Below are positions 37,013 to 49,691 of a DNA stretch of 64,000 bases, piece by piece. The position numbers and the translations under genes are program-made. Where the stretch lies: NCBI GenBank assembly GCA_037974965.1, contig JBBPFI010000013.1, positions 682,001-746,000 on the forward strand, written 5' to 3'. The notes under the pieces were generated by a model that was not told the DNA's origin, searched no databases, and saw only the letters and a program-made list of their open reading frames with translations. Every line of letters starts with the position of its first letter. Positions within the stretch are counted from its first letter, which is position 1. The stretch comes from Dacryopinax spathularia. Its lineage: Eukaryota > Basidiomycota > Dacrymycetes > Dacrymycetales > Dacrymycetaceae.

Positions 37013-39421
37013 ACCACTTTATTCTGTCGCATGTAATCTATCATACAGTACATACTATCTCTATTCTCATTGTATCGCATTAGCTAGTCTCGGTTCGCAG
37101 CCATCTGCTCACTCACGCACAAAAAGTACCACACTCATTATTTCGTTTTCGTTACTATTACTGATCGATTACTGCGTTATGCACTACTGCATACAGCCAG
37201 CCAAATTGCATTTATGTTCCAAAGCGTTTTGCAATTCCGACAGTCCCAGAATGGGCCGCGGGATGTTTCAGCCCGTACCGAAGGACCGTAGCGTGGCGGC
37301 ATGGAGGCTTCGTGCTCGTCCGCAAACTTGCTCGGTGTGGCGCCGTCCCTTGGAGACGCAACATTCCGTGGTCGATGTCAGTTTCGCGCCAATTTGCCCC
37401 ACATCCCCTAGCCCTGAGACAATAAAGCACCCTGCGACCCGGCCAAGTATCTGTACACTACAATGACCTAGGTGGTTGTAGCAAAGGCATAACATCGTCG
37501 CGAAGTGCGCTCAGCAGGGTGGCTTGACCGTTTGCCTCAACCGAAGGACGCCTCGAGGCAATGAAACACGCCCAGCCTGGCGGAATCACAGTTCCGACCT
37601 GCGAAGCGGCCTCCGTATCGTCATGGGTGTGGTCAGGGACACGGCATGTTTAGTGCACTATCGAGGAAGGGCGGGCGTATAACGCCAGCGGCGACCGCTT
37701 GAGCACAGCCGGCCGGTGGGTGGACAGCAGCGGCGTAGAGCGAAGGAATGGTCCCTCAAACCTTGTATCGCGAGGCTCGCGAAGACTGCTTGGGTCTCCC
37801 CTTCCCATGTCCAAAAGGATACCAGGTCACGCTGACCGTACAAACACGCTTTGCTCTTCCATAAGAATTGTTCTCCTTTTACCTTCCGTCTTTTTCACGC
37901 AGCCCGTACCGTCGTAGACTCCTGTCGTGTGACAGCAAATCCTGGACTACTGGTATCGTTCTTGTTCAACTCTTCCTCAACAGCAAGAGGCTCCACCCAC
38001 TACTTGGCAGTAACGATGGCGTTCTTCCGTCCCTGTATGGTGCCGTAATGATGGACGCTCCGGCTCCTTGGGGCCGGACAGGTCCCGCAGAATCCTAGCG
38101 CCAATTAGGTTCTCATCGACCGCCACACCCATTATGGCTTATGATCGATATAGATATGCAGGACGGAACGTACTCAGATACCATTATCTGCTATTATGCG
38201 AGAAGACTTGAGACCTATTTTGAGGTAGTGAGCTTCCATTCTAGCGTCGGCTCCACTCGTGATCGTGGTTAACAGCATCTTCCGTTGCAAGTTAACCCGC
38301 GCCTCCGGCCCAGCGAACCCAGACCGCGTCCACAGCCTCATAAGACCCGCTTAGAAGCCACGTCATCATGGCTCGCATCATCAGGCACTATCGTCTTCAT
38401 CACCTCGCATGTATTATTGCTGTTCTTCCGCCTTCTTGACGCTCTTCTTTTCATGTGCTTTCCCCACGGCAGCGTGGTATACAATACTATCTACCTCGAC
38501 TCACGGTACCTATCAATTTCAAGAAGATCGGGTTCGTAACACTAGCGGCCTCTAATTCGGGAGAACCTGCCAATCTGCTTCGCACAGGGTGGTCATATGT
38601 GCATCTCGACACCACTCGACATGAGGCAGAGTTGTGGAGGACCTACCCTGAGCTCCGTGTTACATGTCCAATATGGATATCGGGAAGCGACAACCCAATG
38701 CGCATTAGAAGCATCCAGACCACACATGAAGAGAAGGCAGGGAGCACAGGGCTCACCCAATTTAGCCGCCCAAGAACTCTTCGGCCACCATCTAACAACT
38801 TCTGACTTCTGAACGAGGCTTTAGACTCACCGCCGATCGATAGATGGTCCACAAGTTCGGTGACCCTTTGCTTCTCTTCGTCTATGCACTTCTGATAGCG
38901 GCCGTGGAGGCGGTGAAGTCCGGAGCCGGCGGTTCGTAATTCTGCGCCATTGTGCATATGTGGCCGACTCATATACGTCGTGAGAAACATTGATCGTTCT
39001 GGTACACCGCTTGGGATAGAGGGTCTGTCTCGGGTCTTCTGACCCATACTAACATGGCAGCGTTCTCAGGATGTTACACTTCATCCGACCGACTCGGACA
39101 TCCTCAGCTAAGCCCTGATCGGCGGCCCGGAGCAGCTCGGCGAAATCACTCAGTGCCACCAAGTACATCTCTTCCTGCTACGTACGGATTGTGTAAAGAG
39201 GTGGTATACAACTGCCCTCGCCGACTTCTGGGAAGGGATGATCATACGATGTTATGTTACTTGCAAAGTGAATAACGAATAATTGCATGAAGGCATCGGG
39301 CGATGGGTCGGCGTTTGCCGAAAGATTCGTGATGAGGAAACAAGGAGAGAACGTGGTGCGACCGATGCACCACAATTAGCAACAGAACGATTCAGAAGTG
39401 GAAACAAGCCGGGGAGGACGC
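37013..39421. other. Gene-free region between convergent genes
   Basis: 2.4 kb between the 3' ends of the homeodomain gene and the CH-like gene. Several frames of 70-130 codons overlap on both strands, none with domain-like features. No RNA gene, transposon end or tandem array was identified. Confidence 0.45.
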
Positions 39422-41757
39422 TTACAGACCGCCACCTTCGTCTCTCCACTCCTGGACTACACGATCCACCCACTCTCCAACAGCAGAACGGAGCATCCCC
39501 TCCCATCCCTCGGCCTTGGTCGCGACGACTTTCGGATCGAATAAGACTGCTTCGACGACCTTCCCACCCTTTGCAGGAGCCGGGAGGACATTGACGAAGG
39601 GGATGAGGTACCTGAGCCTGCAAGCAGCCGCGAACAACCTCAGGTTCTCGGTGCGCCGGAAGGTCCAGCCGCCTTCCTTCTTTGCTCCTCCTCCTGTAGC
39701 CTGAGGGCGAAGCGGTTCCAAGCCAGGATCAGGGGACTGCGACTGCGATGGCTGTCGCTTCTTCCCCGTGAACTGGGGGCCGATAGCATGATGCAGCGGA
39801 TGGACGACTGGCTGTTCCGGAGCAGGAGGCGGCGGCTGTGACGCAGCAAGATCGAGCGCGATGATGTCGTGTATCGCCCGAGGCTCAATGTAGCCCCATG
39901 GCTTGGAAGAGCGTCGGACGGCGGCGTTATATGCTACGCAGAGGAGCTGTCCAGACTGCAGACCGAGCCAGAGCTGCTCTGCTGAGAAGGCAGACGGCAA
40001 GTGTTCCTGCAGAGCAGAAGGAAGGAAGAACTTGAGCAGCGCATGTACGCGGTCTTCGAATGTGTCAAATGCGGATGTGCGCGCCCAGTCGGGCAGAGAG
40101 GAGTCATCTTGCGAGGTGAACGAGATATTGCCGGCTTCATCCTCCTCATCTTCCTCTAGAATGGTCTCGACCGGCTCGTCCTCGTCACCTTCTGCGATCC
40201 CACCAAGTGCAGGCGCATCAGTCTCCTCGCCCGGCGAAGACAGCCCTTCAGGCTCCTCCACAACAGCTCCCCCCAGTGACGACTCCAGCACGCCGGCAGC
40301 GCTCACCACCCGTCTCGCACCAGCAGGGCTTGCCGGCGGCCTCCTACCCGCCAAACTCGAGCCCGAAACGCGTCGTTTCGGACCAGGTGTATGCGCCTCC
40401 TTTTCCGGTTTTCGCCAGCCACGGGTACCATCTTCGTGTCCGCCGTTGAAGAGCGCTTCATCGACTACTTTGAGGTACTTGCGTACTTCCTCCCGCTCGG
40501 CGGAGCAGTCGGACAGCTTTAAGTCGGTGCGGTAGAGGAACCCGCCGCCAAGGACCAGTCGCTCGTCCCATGCTTCACGCGGTTTCTCCTCGTCGTCTTC
40601 TGTCTGTTCTGGTTCTTGAGGTGGCAGTGGTGAAGCACCACGGGATGGTAGACCGCCTGATGGACTCAGGGCACGTGGAGGACCGAGGGAGGAGACATCG
40701 CTCGAGCCGTCAGGTTCTGCTTCATGTTCGTCGTCGCCTAGTTGGGCAGGACCGAGCCGTGCACCCTCTTCAAACAGCCTGAGCTGGGCAAGCAGGTCGA
40801 GCGCTGCATGCCGGATCCTCGTAGACGGATCTGCAGAGCTGCTTCCACTGTTCGAGATGACAGACGAGCCAGAAGTCATACGCCGTCTTGGTACGGGCTG
40901 GGGAGTGAGGATATTGGGGCGGAACGTCGACAGCTGAGGCGGCGGTGGTGGCGAATTTGTCGAAGGCGGTAATGAAAGGACATAATTCCGCACAGAGCGG
41001 ATGAGGTGCGTTGTCCGTAGTAACGAGTGTAGAACATCCACGCCTTCATCCAGCTCGCGTCTTAGCCCATCTGCGCTAGCGTCACCTCCTCCTTCAGGAG
41101 TGGATTCGACTGCCCAAAGCGCTTCGACTTCTTCGAGTGCTGCGAGAACTTGGGGGCGGAGCAGATGAGGGTCATGCTTCTCTCTGACGTCGAGGATGGA
41201 TGGAAGGACGAACTGCGGTCGAGGTGGTGGTATAGCAGGTGAAGGTGGGAGGTCGCCGAGCGTCTGAGAGGTTGACGGGGTGACGGGGTTCGAGGTTCTC
41301 CGTTCTGCTGGACCGATCGCAGGGACGAGGTGGGATTGTACTCGTCCAGGTCTAAAAGATCATAAGGATTAGTGTACACAGACGGAGTTTGGAGGACGCA
41401 CTTCTGCTTCGCAGCAATCCCCTGTTTCGTAAAATAATGCTGCAGATGCTCGATACTCCCCAACATCATAACACTATCCCGCTTCTGCGCGCTCTTAGAG
41501 AATGGTTTGTTCTGTTTCCCAGCAAGCGGGTAGATGCTCGCTTTCCTCCTCGGCGGCGGAGGCTGCGACAGGTGCTGAGGCATGCCGTCGCTTGGAAAGG
41601 CGATGGGTTGAAGGGGCTCGGGAGTGGTGGCGGATGTTGATGTTGTTGGCTGGGAGGCACGAGAGGGGGTGGAGAATGTTGTTGAGGATGAAGAGGAGGT
41701 CGAGAGCGCGGTTGGCGAGGCTGGGGTGGGTTGAGCGGGAGGAGGCGAGGCCGCCAT
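39422..41757 (-). CDS. Conserved fungal protein with CH-like C-terminal domain
   Basis: Exons 41757-41402 and 41351-39422 give 761 aa. The N-terminus is Ser/Thr/Pro-rich and contains SIEHLQHYFTKQGIAAK, a block I associate with uncharacterised fungal proteins. A helical region follows (HLLRPQVLAALEEVEALW...LLRTTHLIRSVRNYVLSLP), then a long disordered, acidic middle. The C-terminal 230 residues (FEDRVHALLKFFLPSALQ, LWLGLQSGQLLCVAYNAAV, ENLRLFAAACRLRYLIPF) have the spacing of a calponin-homology-like helical domain, as in actin or microtubule binders. Function is not known to me. The last codons run into CTGTAAGCG, which is also donor-like, so a further short 3' exon cannot be excluded. Confidence 0.75.
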
Positions 41758-42481
41758 GGTGCGTGGGTTTGCGTGGATGACGTTAACGAACGAACGGAAG
41801 TCGCGCAATTAGCTCAAGTCAATAAAGAGGATACACTTGAAGTGATTGACAGGTGTTAGACGATGGCTTTGGTATAGGTTGGGTGGTATCGAACAATTAG
41901 CAGCCCCGTGTCGACAGGCAGGCGAGTTGAGGTCGACCAGTACGCAAGGGTAAGGTGTATGCGCTCGATCTTCAAGAACAGGCGGGGGAATAACGACCAA
42001 CGTGCGAGTGCAGAGGTGTATCAAAGAGAGGAGTATATGCGCGTATATGCGGCGGGGTAACGGGTTGACTTGCAACGGATGAAGGGGGGAATCAGGATCT
42101 GCAGCACATTGGATGGATGGACGGGCGATGAGGAACGTCGGGTGGGGAAGGCGCCGGTTAGGGCCCATACCGATGCGGTCAGGATGGAGCCTGTCCTACT
42201 TCTGACGTTGGAGTATTCTAGGATAACTCTGCTTTGAATCTGCAATGCAACCACAGGCCAGTAGTCACTGCAATAAACGTGTTTGACGCAGTGATTGCGC
42301 CGCCCGTGATATGTACGCCTTGGCTGAAGAGAGTTCGGGTATATGGTCCGCGCCTCAATCGGAAATTAAGGAGTGGTCGTGGCATTAAGGAATAAGTCTA
42401 GCTCTCCTAAGAACATCGAGTGCTCAGAAGGAGGGGAAAGAGTTCGTAAGAGAATCCATGAAAACCCGATTACTTCGCGCT
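41758..42481. promoter_or_regulatory. Promoter and leader of the CH-like gene
   Basis: This lies upstream of the gene at 41757 (-) and 3' of ERG25. Two ATATGCGC/TATATGCGG units lie at 42035-42052, the same element that recurs in introns of this window, so a 5'-UTR intron may run through here. No coding sequence was seen. Confidence 0.4.
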
Positions 42482-43584
42482 CTACTCCTCCTTCGCACTG
42501 ACGCGACCCATGAAGCCCGACTGCTCGGCCTTGCGCTCTGCCTCAGCGCCCTCCTTCTCCGTCTCCTCGAGCAACTTCTTGTTCAGCGCCTCGCGGTCCT
42601 TCTCCGCCGCAGCCCGTAAACGCTCCTTGTATGCGTGGTACTTCTTGTCTGTGCCGAAGATGTAGTCGAGGTACCGGAAGGACGTCGAGTAGTTGTTCGT
42701 GAACGCCATATGGTGGAAGTCGTGGTGGTCAGCTCCCGACCAGAAGGGCAGGAACTTGTTCAGGCTCCAAGGGAAGTCGTACCCGCTGTGGGAGTCGACG
42801 GCCTGGAAGAGACGGAGCACGATCCAGATGTACATGGTGATGATATGCAGGTCCTGCGTGAACCAACAGTACAGCAGCGGGCCACCGATTGTGCCCATGC
42901 CGAGGATGAGCACTTCTGCCGGATGGGCGTACTCCGCTGCGAGGCCGAACGGCGCAGAGTACTTGTGGTGGATCTTGTGGATGTTCCGGTACAGCGGGCC
43001 GTAGTGCAGTGCTTGGTGGGCGACGTAGTGGAACGCGTCCTCGAAGATGAAGAAGAAGAGGATCTGGTACGCCATCTTCGTCCAGGCCGGGAAGGGGAGC
43101 TGGTAAGTCTCCATGCCGAGGAACTCGGCGAGCGGGTGGAACAGCCAGATTTGGGGAAGCTCGACGGTGAAGTGTGACATGAGAACGAGCTTGGTGCATT
43201 CCCACTGGTCCTTGGCGGTCGGCACCTTGTTCTGCAGCAGCGTCAGTATGTGCCATAGGTAGCAGAAGGAGGCCAGGACGTACCGGCTGAAGCTTCCACT
43301 TGTTGAAGTATGGTATCCGATCGATGATGACCCATGGGATGCATCGGCCGAAGTAGACAACCTAGTGCATCAACGTTACATTAGCTGCCAACGAATATAA
43401 TGCAGTCGACTCTGCGCACCTCATGCATAACGAAACTCATGATCCCAGTCGCCAGCACCGGGTTGTCCCACCAGAGGTACCAGTTCATCCATGCTTTCTC
43501 AGCCCAGTTTAAGGCCGTCACATCGACATGAGTAAGGTAATAGTGCGCCGTCTCCGACAAAGGAGCAGCAAGCGTCGTGTTCAT
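42482..43584 (-). CDS. ERG25: C-4 methylsterol oxidase
   Basis: Exons 43584-43420, 43361-43284 and 43231-42482 give 330 aa. This ER membrane di-iron enzyme removes C-4 methyl groups in ergosterol synthesis, acting with Erg26 and Erg27. The three histidine boxes of the fatty-acid-hydroxylase superfamily are intact: [17 protein letters not shown] and [10 protein letters not shown]. The hydrophobic helices around [12 protein letters not shown] and [14 protein letters not shown] are in place. The N-terminus ([26 protein letters not shown]) is typical of Erg25. The C-terminus is a charged Lys/Glu/Arg-rich extension rather than a clear KKXX signal. Strong match in motif order and length. Confidence 0.97.
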
Positions 43585-46297
43585 GGCTGTCGTGTCGCTC
43601 CCAGAAGTCTATCAGATAGCAGCAAGAGCAAGCGAGAGCGAAAGGATGAGGGAGAGAGGAGAGGGCGGTATGGGTGAAAGGTAAGGAAATAAGAAAGGGC
43701 GCCCAGCAAAGAACGTTGGGGCAAACGATGCACCACCCAGAAAGAAGGGAAGGCCGTATGCAGCCTGCGGGTTACCCGATAAGGATCCGCATCCTTTGCT
43801 GGTGATCCCCTTCCTCCGCGGACCCTCGCGTTCGGCAACGATCGCCCGACGCGAAAACTTCCGTTGCTGCGTGCTCCGCGCATACAGCCGAAGAACGTGG
43901 AGCTGAGAACGTGACTTGACGAGCATAGGGGCGGAGGCCGCTGACTAGCTGGACGCCGCTTACTCCTTGTCTTTACTTCGTCCCTGCTTTGCTGTTGTTA
44001 CTGCTGCTTATCTCCGCGCTGTAATCTGATAATCGCTTGATCCTCCCTCTTTTCGCATTAGCAGTTCAGCCTGCTACTATGGCCGACAGGCTTGCATCCT
44101 CTCTCGAGTTGGCTGGTATCGTGCCGCTACAGTCTGCCTGGCGGATGCGCAGCCATGACGCTTGATCTAGCTTGACGGCGGCACTATTTCTTGTCGATGT
44201 ATGCGCTCATTGCCTTTCTACATCTGCTCGATGGCCGGGTTAACGGCGTACTGGCGACTGTTGTCCATCGGCAGCAACCCCAGAACGCTTCCCAGTCCGC
44301 TTGTCGAGCAAGCGCCTGGGAGGACCCTCACGAAGTTCATAAGCGCCCAAGGCTCTGAAGACTATGACTCCCCTGCCCTGCATTTTACTGCGCACAGACA
44401 CCAATGACTAGCCATGCCGTAACATGCGGGGAACGATCTTCACTCTCTCGCCTGCCTCCTCCGCAACCCATCTGTATTTTGAGCGGCCATTCGACGATAG
44501 ACGCCAGCGCTCGAACGCATGCGTCTTTTCCGGGAAACGCGAAACGCGAAACGCATCCAATCATTCTTACTCCAACTGACCTGGTTGTCAAGCGTCACCA
44601 CCGGGAAAACAAGCACGATATGGTGAACCCGTGTCATTCCCACAGAAAGGCATGGGTCCTTTCCTTCAGCAACTCTCGCGGGTTGAATGCCGATTGGACG
44701 CTGCAAGGCTATGTGTCGCTATCTAGACGCCGTTACGAGGCCTTGCTCTATGGAACACCGTGGCTCGGGAAAGGACTAGAGATGCGAAAGATCCTTCTTG
44801 ACCCTATCGATGCCCATTGTGGGGGGTGACCATGCTGACGATTGGACACCCCTGGCTCACCGCAAACAGCTGTCAATCATGTTATTCCCGGCAGGCATAG
44901 CACGGAAGATGGTGAACTGGAATCACTGAGTCATCGTACGTCTACCTCACCCGTACCCGTGCGGGTCGCTGATCATTGATCTTCATGGGCAGTGCATCGA
45001 CACGTACCCCTGGCCCAAAGATGGCAGACATGCACGTTCCTAGGGACGTGCTACAGATATGACGACCTGCCATCGCACTGTAAGCGCTGCATGCGCATCA
45101 ATTGGGAGCTCCCATGGTCTATATCGGATGAGTCTAGCACTGCCCATCTGCCGTGTCCTGTTTCCGCCCCCAACATCCTCCACCCCTATCGGGTAGGCTT
45201 TTCCACTGCCCCGCTTCCGTGTGAGCTCACAAATCTGCGTTCTTGCTCGTCCACAACCCCTCGTTCCTTTGGCACGATGCTACTTCCCCACCTTGTGGTG
45301 CCTTGTTCCCCCTGAGTGGGACTCGGTACGCCTGATAATCAACCTGTGTAAGTGGATCCCGATCACAGCTCCCATGACTCTTTCTACACGAACTCTCCGG
45401 GAGATGATCTTCTTCCCATCACACCTTCTCCTCCCGGCAGCACTGCAGCCATAAATAACGCTGCCAGCAACCTGCTATCCGTATCCTCCTTCTCCCGCTC
45501 CCACAGCCGCTGCCGCTGGAGCGAGAGCTTAGCGCCGGTTAGTACTCTGATAATGCGGAGTGAAACGTAGGTGAGCCGTCCACGGCCAATTATAGCGTCA
45601 CAAACGGCATGCCAGAATATCAGACGGAGCATAATCTCTTGAAAATACGAAAGTAACCCCTTTCTTTCTTAGACGTAGACCATGTTGACAGGATCTGTCT
45701 ACTCAGGAGACCGGAAATGCAGTCGTCTTCACGGGCATTCAGAAAGTCCATAGTATTCGGGGATTATCGGTGGGACGTCAACCGGCTAATCGGGGCGGGC
45801 TTCGCGCAGTTAGGCGCTGACGGTGGCGGTGCACTTCCGTCCTACAATCAAAACCCGGTCAACGCGTAGCTTTGCTCTTTTCCCGGCGCACCACGCACAC
45901 TTCTCAATCGAACTTAGACAACACTGGTGAATACGCGGATCTTCACGTCCATCCTCTACTGCTCCATGTCTTCTTACTTGATTGGGCGTGGTCCGCGTAT
46001 CCGTTGTTCGTGCTGTATCGAAACGCTCCGGGCCTCCTAGTCCCTGTAAATGCGTTGGCAGTGTAGCGCAGGTGTGGGGCTACCCGCTCGAAAGGTGCAT
46101 TCCCGGGTTGGCCTGGCGTATATAACGCGGTAGTTGAAATTTTCAGTCGTGGAGAAGATACAAGTTCTGCTGCGTGTCATTCGCCGCCCATCGTCCCATC
46201 CCGCATCCCAGCGCATAGCACCCACGTCTTTCTCGCCTCTTATTGGGATCAAGGAGCTATCCCATGTTCGGGACACTTGAGACCACTACCCGTAAGC
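43585..46297. other. 2.7-kb gene-free divergent region (ERG25 / VCX1)
   Basis: This holds both promoters. The ERG25-proximal 300 bp are purine-rich on the + strand. The frames at 44404-44829 and 45352-45570 lack support. The last 500 bp contain TATATAACGCGG near 46120-46131, which may act as a core promoter for the VCX1 gene. No sterol-response element could be identified with confidence, and no RNA gene was found. Confidence 0.45.
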
Positions 46298-48385
46298 ATG
46301 GCCATTGCCGTCAAAGCGGAGGATCCCGGTAACAGTCGAGTCAGAAGCGATCCTTCCCTGTGGGAGGCGCTGTCAAGGAACGCGTCGAACGGCCTCCGAG
46401 CCCAGAGGCCGCCTTGATATCTCTGATTCTCGCTCCTCCAAATCTGTCGAGAAGTCCGATTGGTCATCGTCTTCCATCAGTACAGTCGGGCGAAGATCTG
46501 TAGAGCTGAACGCAAACGGCCCAAATGCTGTTATACAACCTGCCTCTCGGCCTCCATCGCCTCCACCCTCAACTGGTGCGACTCCGTCCGCTGCCCCGAG
46601 CAGTCTGACAACCGTATTGTCGAACAAACCTCGAACACCTACCACAAGAAGCAGTATAATCGAGATTCTCAGATCAAGTCGTAAGTCTAGGCCATGTCCG
46701 CATCCTCCCGTTTGGCTTAAACTCCCATTCAGCTCTTAACATATTACTCCTTTTCATTCCAATCGGCTGGGCACTATACCTCACACATCAATCGGGAATC
46801 GCCGTCTTCATGGGTATGAAAGCATTTTGTTCAAGCAATCTGAGAGAACATAAAGCTAACACTTCTACATAGTCACATTTATCTCTATTATACCCTTGGC
46901 ACAACTTATCGGATATGGTACGGAGGAGCTGGAGCATCGAGTGGGGTACGTTTTCATCTGGCGTACACGTTCAATCCCTAACTCATTTTCAGTCCTACCA
47001 TCGGCGGTCTACTGAACGCAACTCTCGGCAATGCTGGTAGGCAATCAGTACTCCAGGCTTCCCATCTAATCCAACTGAAGCTCTTATTCAGTCGAACTCA
47101 TCGTGGCCATCATCGCCCTCACCCAATGCAAACTCACGATCGTGCAATCTTCCCGTACGCTTTTCAATGGTCTGTAAGACGGTACCTAACACCGTCGGTA
47201 GTAATGGGCTCGATCCTGTCAAACCTCCTGTTGGTCCTCGGGATGTGTTTCTTCTGCGGCGGCACGCAATACGCGGACCAAGCCTTCAAGCAAATGCAAT
47301 CGCAGCTACACAGCACCCTCCTCGTCCTCAGCGTGATCGCCATGCTCGTCCCGGGCGCATTCCACTTTGCGGTTCAATGGCGAAACCAAGCGGACTCGAT
47401 CACCTCGGACGACGTATCGAACGCTTCCCAATCAGCAGCGATCCTGAGCATTAGCCGAGGTGTACGCGTTGTCAACACCAGTTTATCAGGAAAAACGGGC
47501 TCATGATACGCCGTTTGTTTGCAGGTCGCGGTTATACTTCTGGTCATATATGCGTGCTACATCTTCTTCACGCTCTACACGCATGCGTCCATGCTGGAGG
47601 AAGACGATGCCGAGTTCTCGACAGAGTACAAGAACGTGAAGGCTCTCCGGTTGCCAATGTGGTTGACTCGGAAAACGCGTCCGACTGCTGGTACGGCCGA
47701 TCTGGAAGGAGGGGACAGTGTCCACTCGGTTCAGATGGAGAAGGTTGACAATGTCGAGGAGGAAGAGGAGGTCGCGAAGCTCACTCTGCCCGTGACGATC
47801 GGTCTGCTCGTCGTGGTCACAGTGGTACGTATTCTTCCGCATTAGCCGCTGCATTGGCTGATAAACGCCTGCCCTTGTCCAGCTCGTCGGCGTCACCTCC
47901 GAGTTCCTGGTCGATTCGATCGACGCGATCGTCTCCACGGGCGCAATAAGCGAAGAATGGGTCGGCCTGATCCTCGTCCCCATCATCGGCAACGCGGCCG
48001 AGCACGTATCGGCCGTAACGGTCGCGATCAAGGACAAGGCCGACCTGGCGATCAACATCGCCGTCGGGTCGAGCATCCAGATAGCCGTGTTTTTGATACC
48101 GTTCATGACCGTGCTGGCGTGGGCGATGGGGAAGAACCTGACGATGCTGTTCGATCCGTTCGAGAGCTTGTCGTTGTTTTTGGCAGTGCTCGTGGTCAGC
48201 TTCTGTGTGCAAGACGGGAGGAGTAATTGGCTGGAAGGGGCGGTGCTGATGTGCGTGTATGTCATCCTGGCGCTCTGCTTCTTCTTCTACGTGAGTCCGC
48301 TTATCCCGCTCGTGGGAAGTCCTCCTGACGCGAAAAACAGCCGGGGTACGACCCGACCTCCTTCCTCGGTATCACCTGCACTTGA
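46298..48385 (+). CDS. VCX1: VCX1-type Ca2+/H+ exchanger
   Basis: Ten exons (46298-46328, 46378-46680, 46733-46813, 46873-46945, 46993-47036, 47092-47154, 47202-47461, 47525-47824, 47883-48290, 48341-48385) give 535 aa. CAX antiporters load Ca2+ into the vacuole using the proton gradient. Both alpha repeats are present: GGLLNATLGNAVELIVAIIAL in the first half and GNAAEHVSAVTVAIKDKADLAINIAVGSS in the second. They are separated by an acidic loop with an EEEEE run. About eleven hydrophobic segments are seen. The roughly 100-residue N-terminus is Ser/Pro-rich, as in regulated CAX proteins. The first two exons are less certain, since the acceptor after the first is weak; the rest is well supported. 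Confidence 0.93.
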
Positions 48386-49691
48386 AGTCCTCAGTGGTAC
48401 TCTTTGGCAGCGTTGAATTGGCTTGTCCAAGATCTCTCTTCCGGAGAAACCTATTCAACCTTGCGCAAAGAATGCCACCGAACCACTCGACGCCATATCA
48501 ACTTTCTCCTCTCCTCGCAGGTTCATCCACAGGCGCGAATCGCGTATCGCAAATACGAAACACTCGTTCACTCATTTCCCTCCGGAAGATACAGTACATG
48601 GTGCAGTATTATACTGTATCTATGATCCTCCCCCATATCAAACTCATGTCTCTATACATAGTTGTCGCCACCTCATACCCCCTCCGCTTCTTGAGCAATA
48701 TAGTGATCATGAACGCTGTTTTAGAAAGGTTGACAGCGAGTCTGCAGAAATTGTGGTGTGCTGCGTTATTGTACGACCTTTTATTGTAGCATATAGAGCC
48801 ATATGGGCTTGTACGATAATGCAGATCATCTGGAAACGTTGCGCCGAGTCACCTTTGGTGTGCAGCAGCAGCAAAGAGCTAGCATTGGGCTTACGTGATC
48901 ACCCTTCCCAAAAATATCGAGCGGATCAACCCGCGTCACTCCTACTGAAAAAACGAAGCATGTGAAAATCGGAGGGGGATTCGCGCGCCTTCCTCCGCAC
49001 TGGAAGTAACTCTCACTTTTCCGCTTCATGATCATCTTCCGCCGCATAACACGCTCTTCACAGCGCAGCTTCTCACACACTTTCATCCTATGCAACTAAT
49101 ACCACAGCATGAGCTTAGTTACCCCTTTCAAAATGCACGCAGCTCACGCAGCCCAGAACCGATCCCGGGGCTGTCCTGACTGACTCACTCGCGAGGAAGC
49201 GAAGTGTCTCACCCCGCCCCCGATCCCCTACGAGTCGCGTCTAACTTAGACAACGATGCTGACCAACGCAGCTCGTTCCGTTTACGCAGCTCCTTCGAGG
49301 GCAAGGGAAAGCAGCACCGTGGATTGGTGATCATCATTCCAATGAGGGGTGGTCTGAGGGGCTGCGACTGTTTGATTAGAGGGGCTGAGGGAGGGGTGAG
49401 GTGGCAGACAGGCACAGCGGTATGAACTGCAAAGTGTTTAAGGTCTCAAGAGCTCGTCCGCGGTCTCAGTTGGACGAAGCGTGCTCTTTCCCCTTCTTTC
49501 GCCGTGTTTGTGGGTTGCCTCTTCGCTCGCTTCTCCTCTTCCCGTATTTGGTTCTGGACAGCAAGAGGGAGGAGCTGGTCAACGTACTCCCTGCTCATCC
49601 TGGCAGTCATCCTTATTGCCCCTCGCCATCGCAGCCTATTCCCGCCCTCTTCGACCTGGCTCAACCCACCCACCACTCCTCAAACAGCACA
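48386..49691. other. Intergenic region between VCX1 and the DUF2456-like gene
   Basis: 1.3 kb with AT-rich stretches around 48590-48800. It holds the 3' flank of VCX1 and the promoter of the next gene. Overlapping frames at 48382-48965 have no coding signature. No RNA gene was found. Confidence 0.45.

Noticed and set aside
44404-44829. 141-codon + strand frame in the ERG25/VCX1 gap
   Set aside because: No hydrophobic core pattern, no motif and no splice partner; most likely chance.
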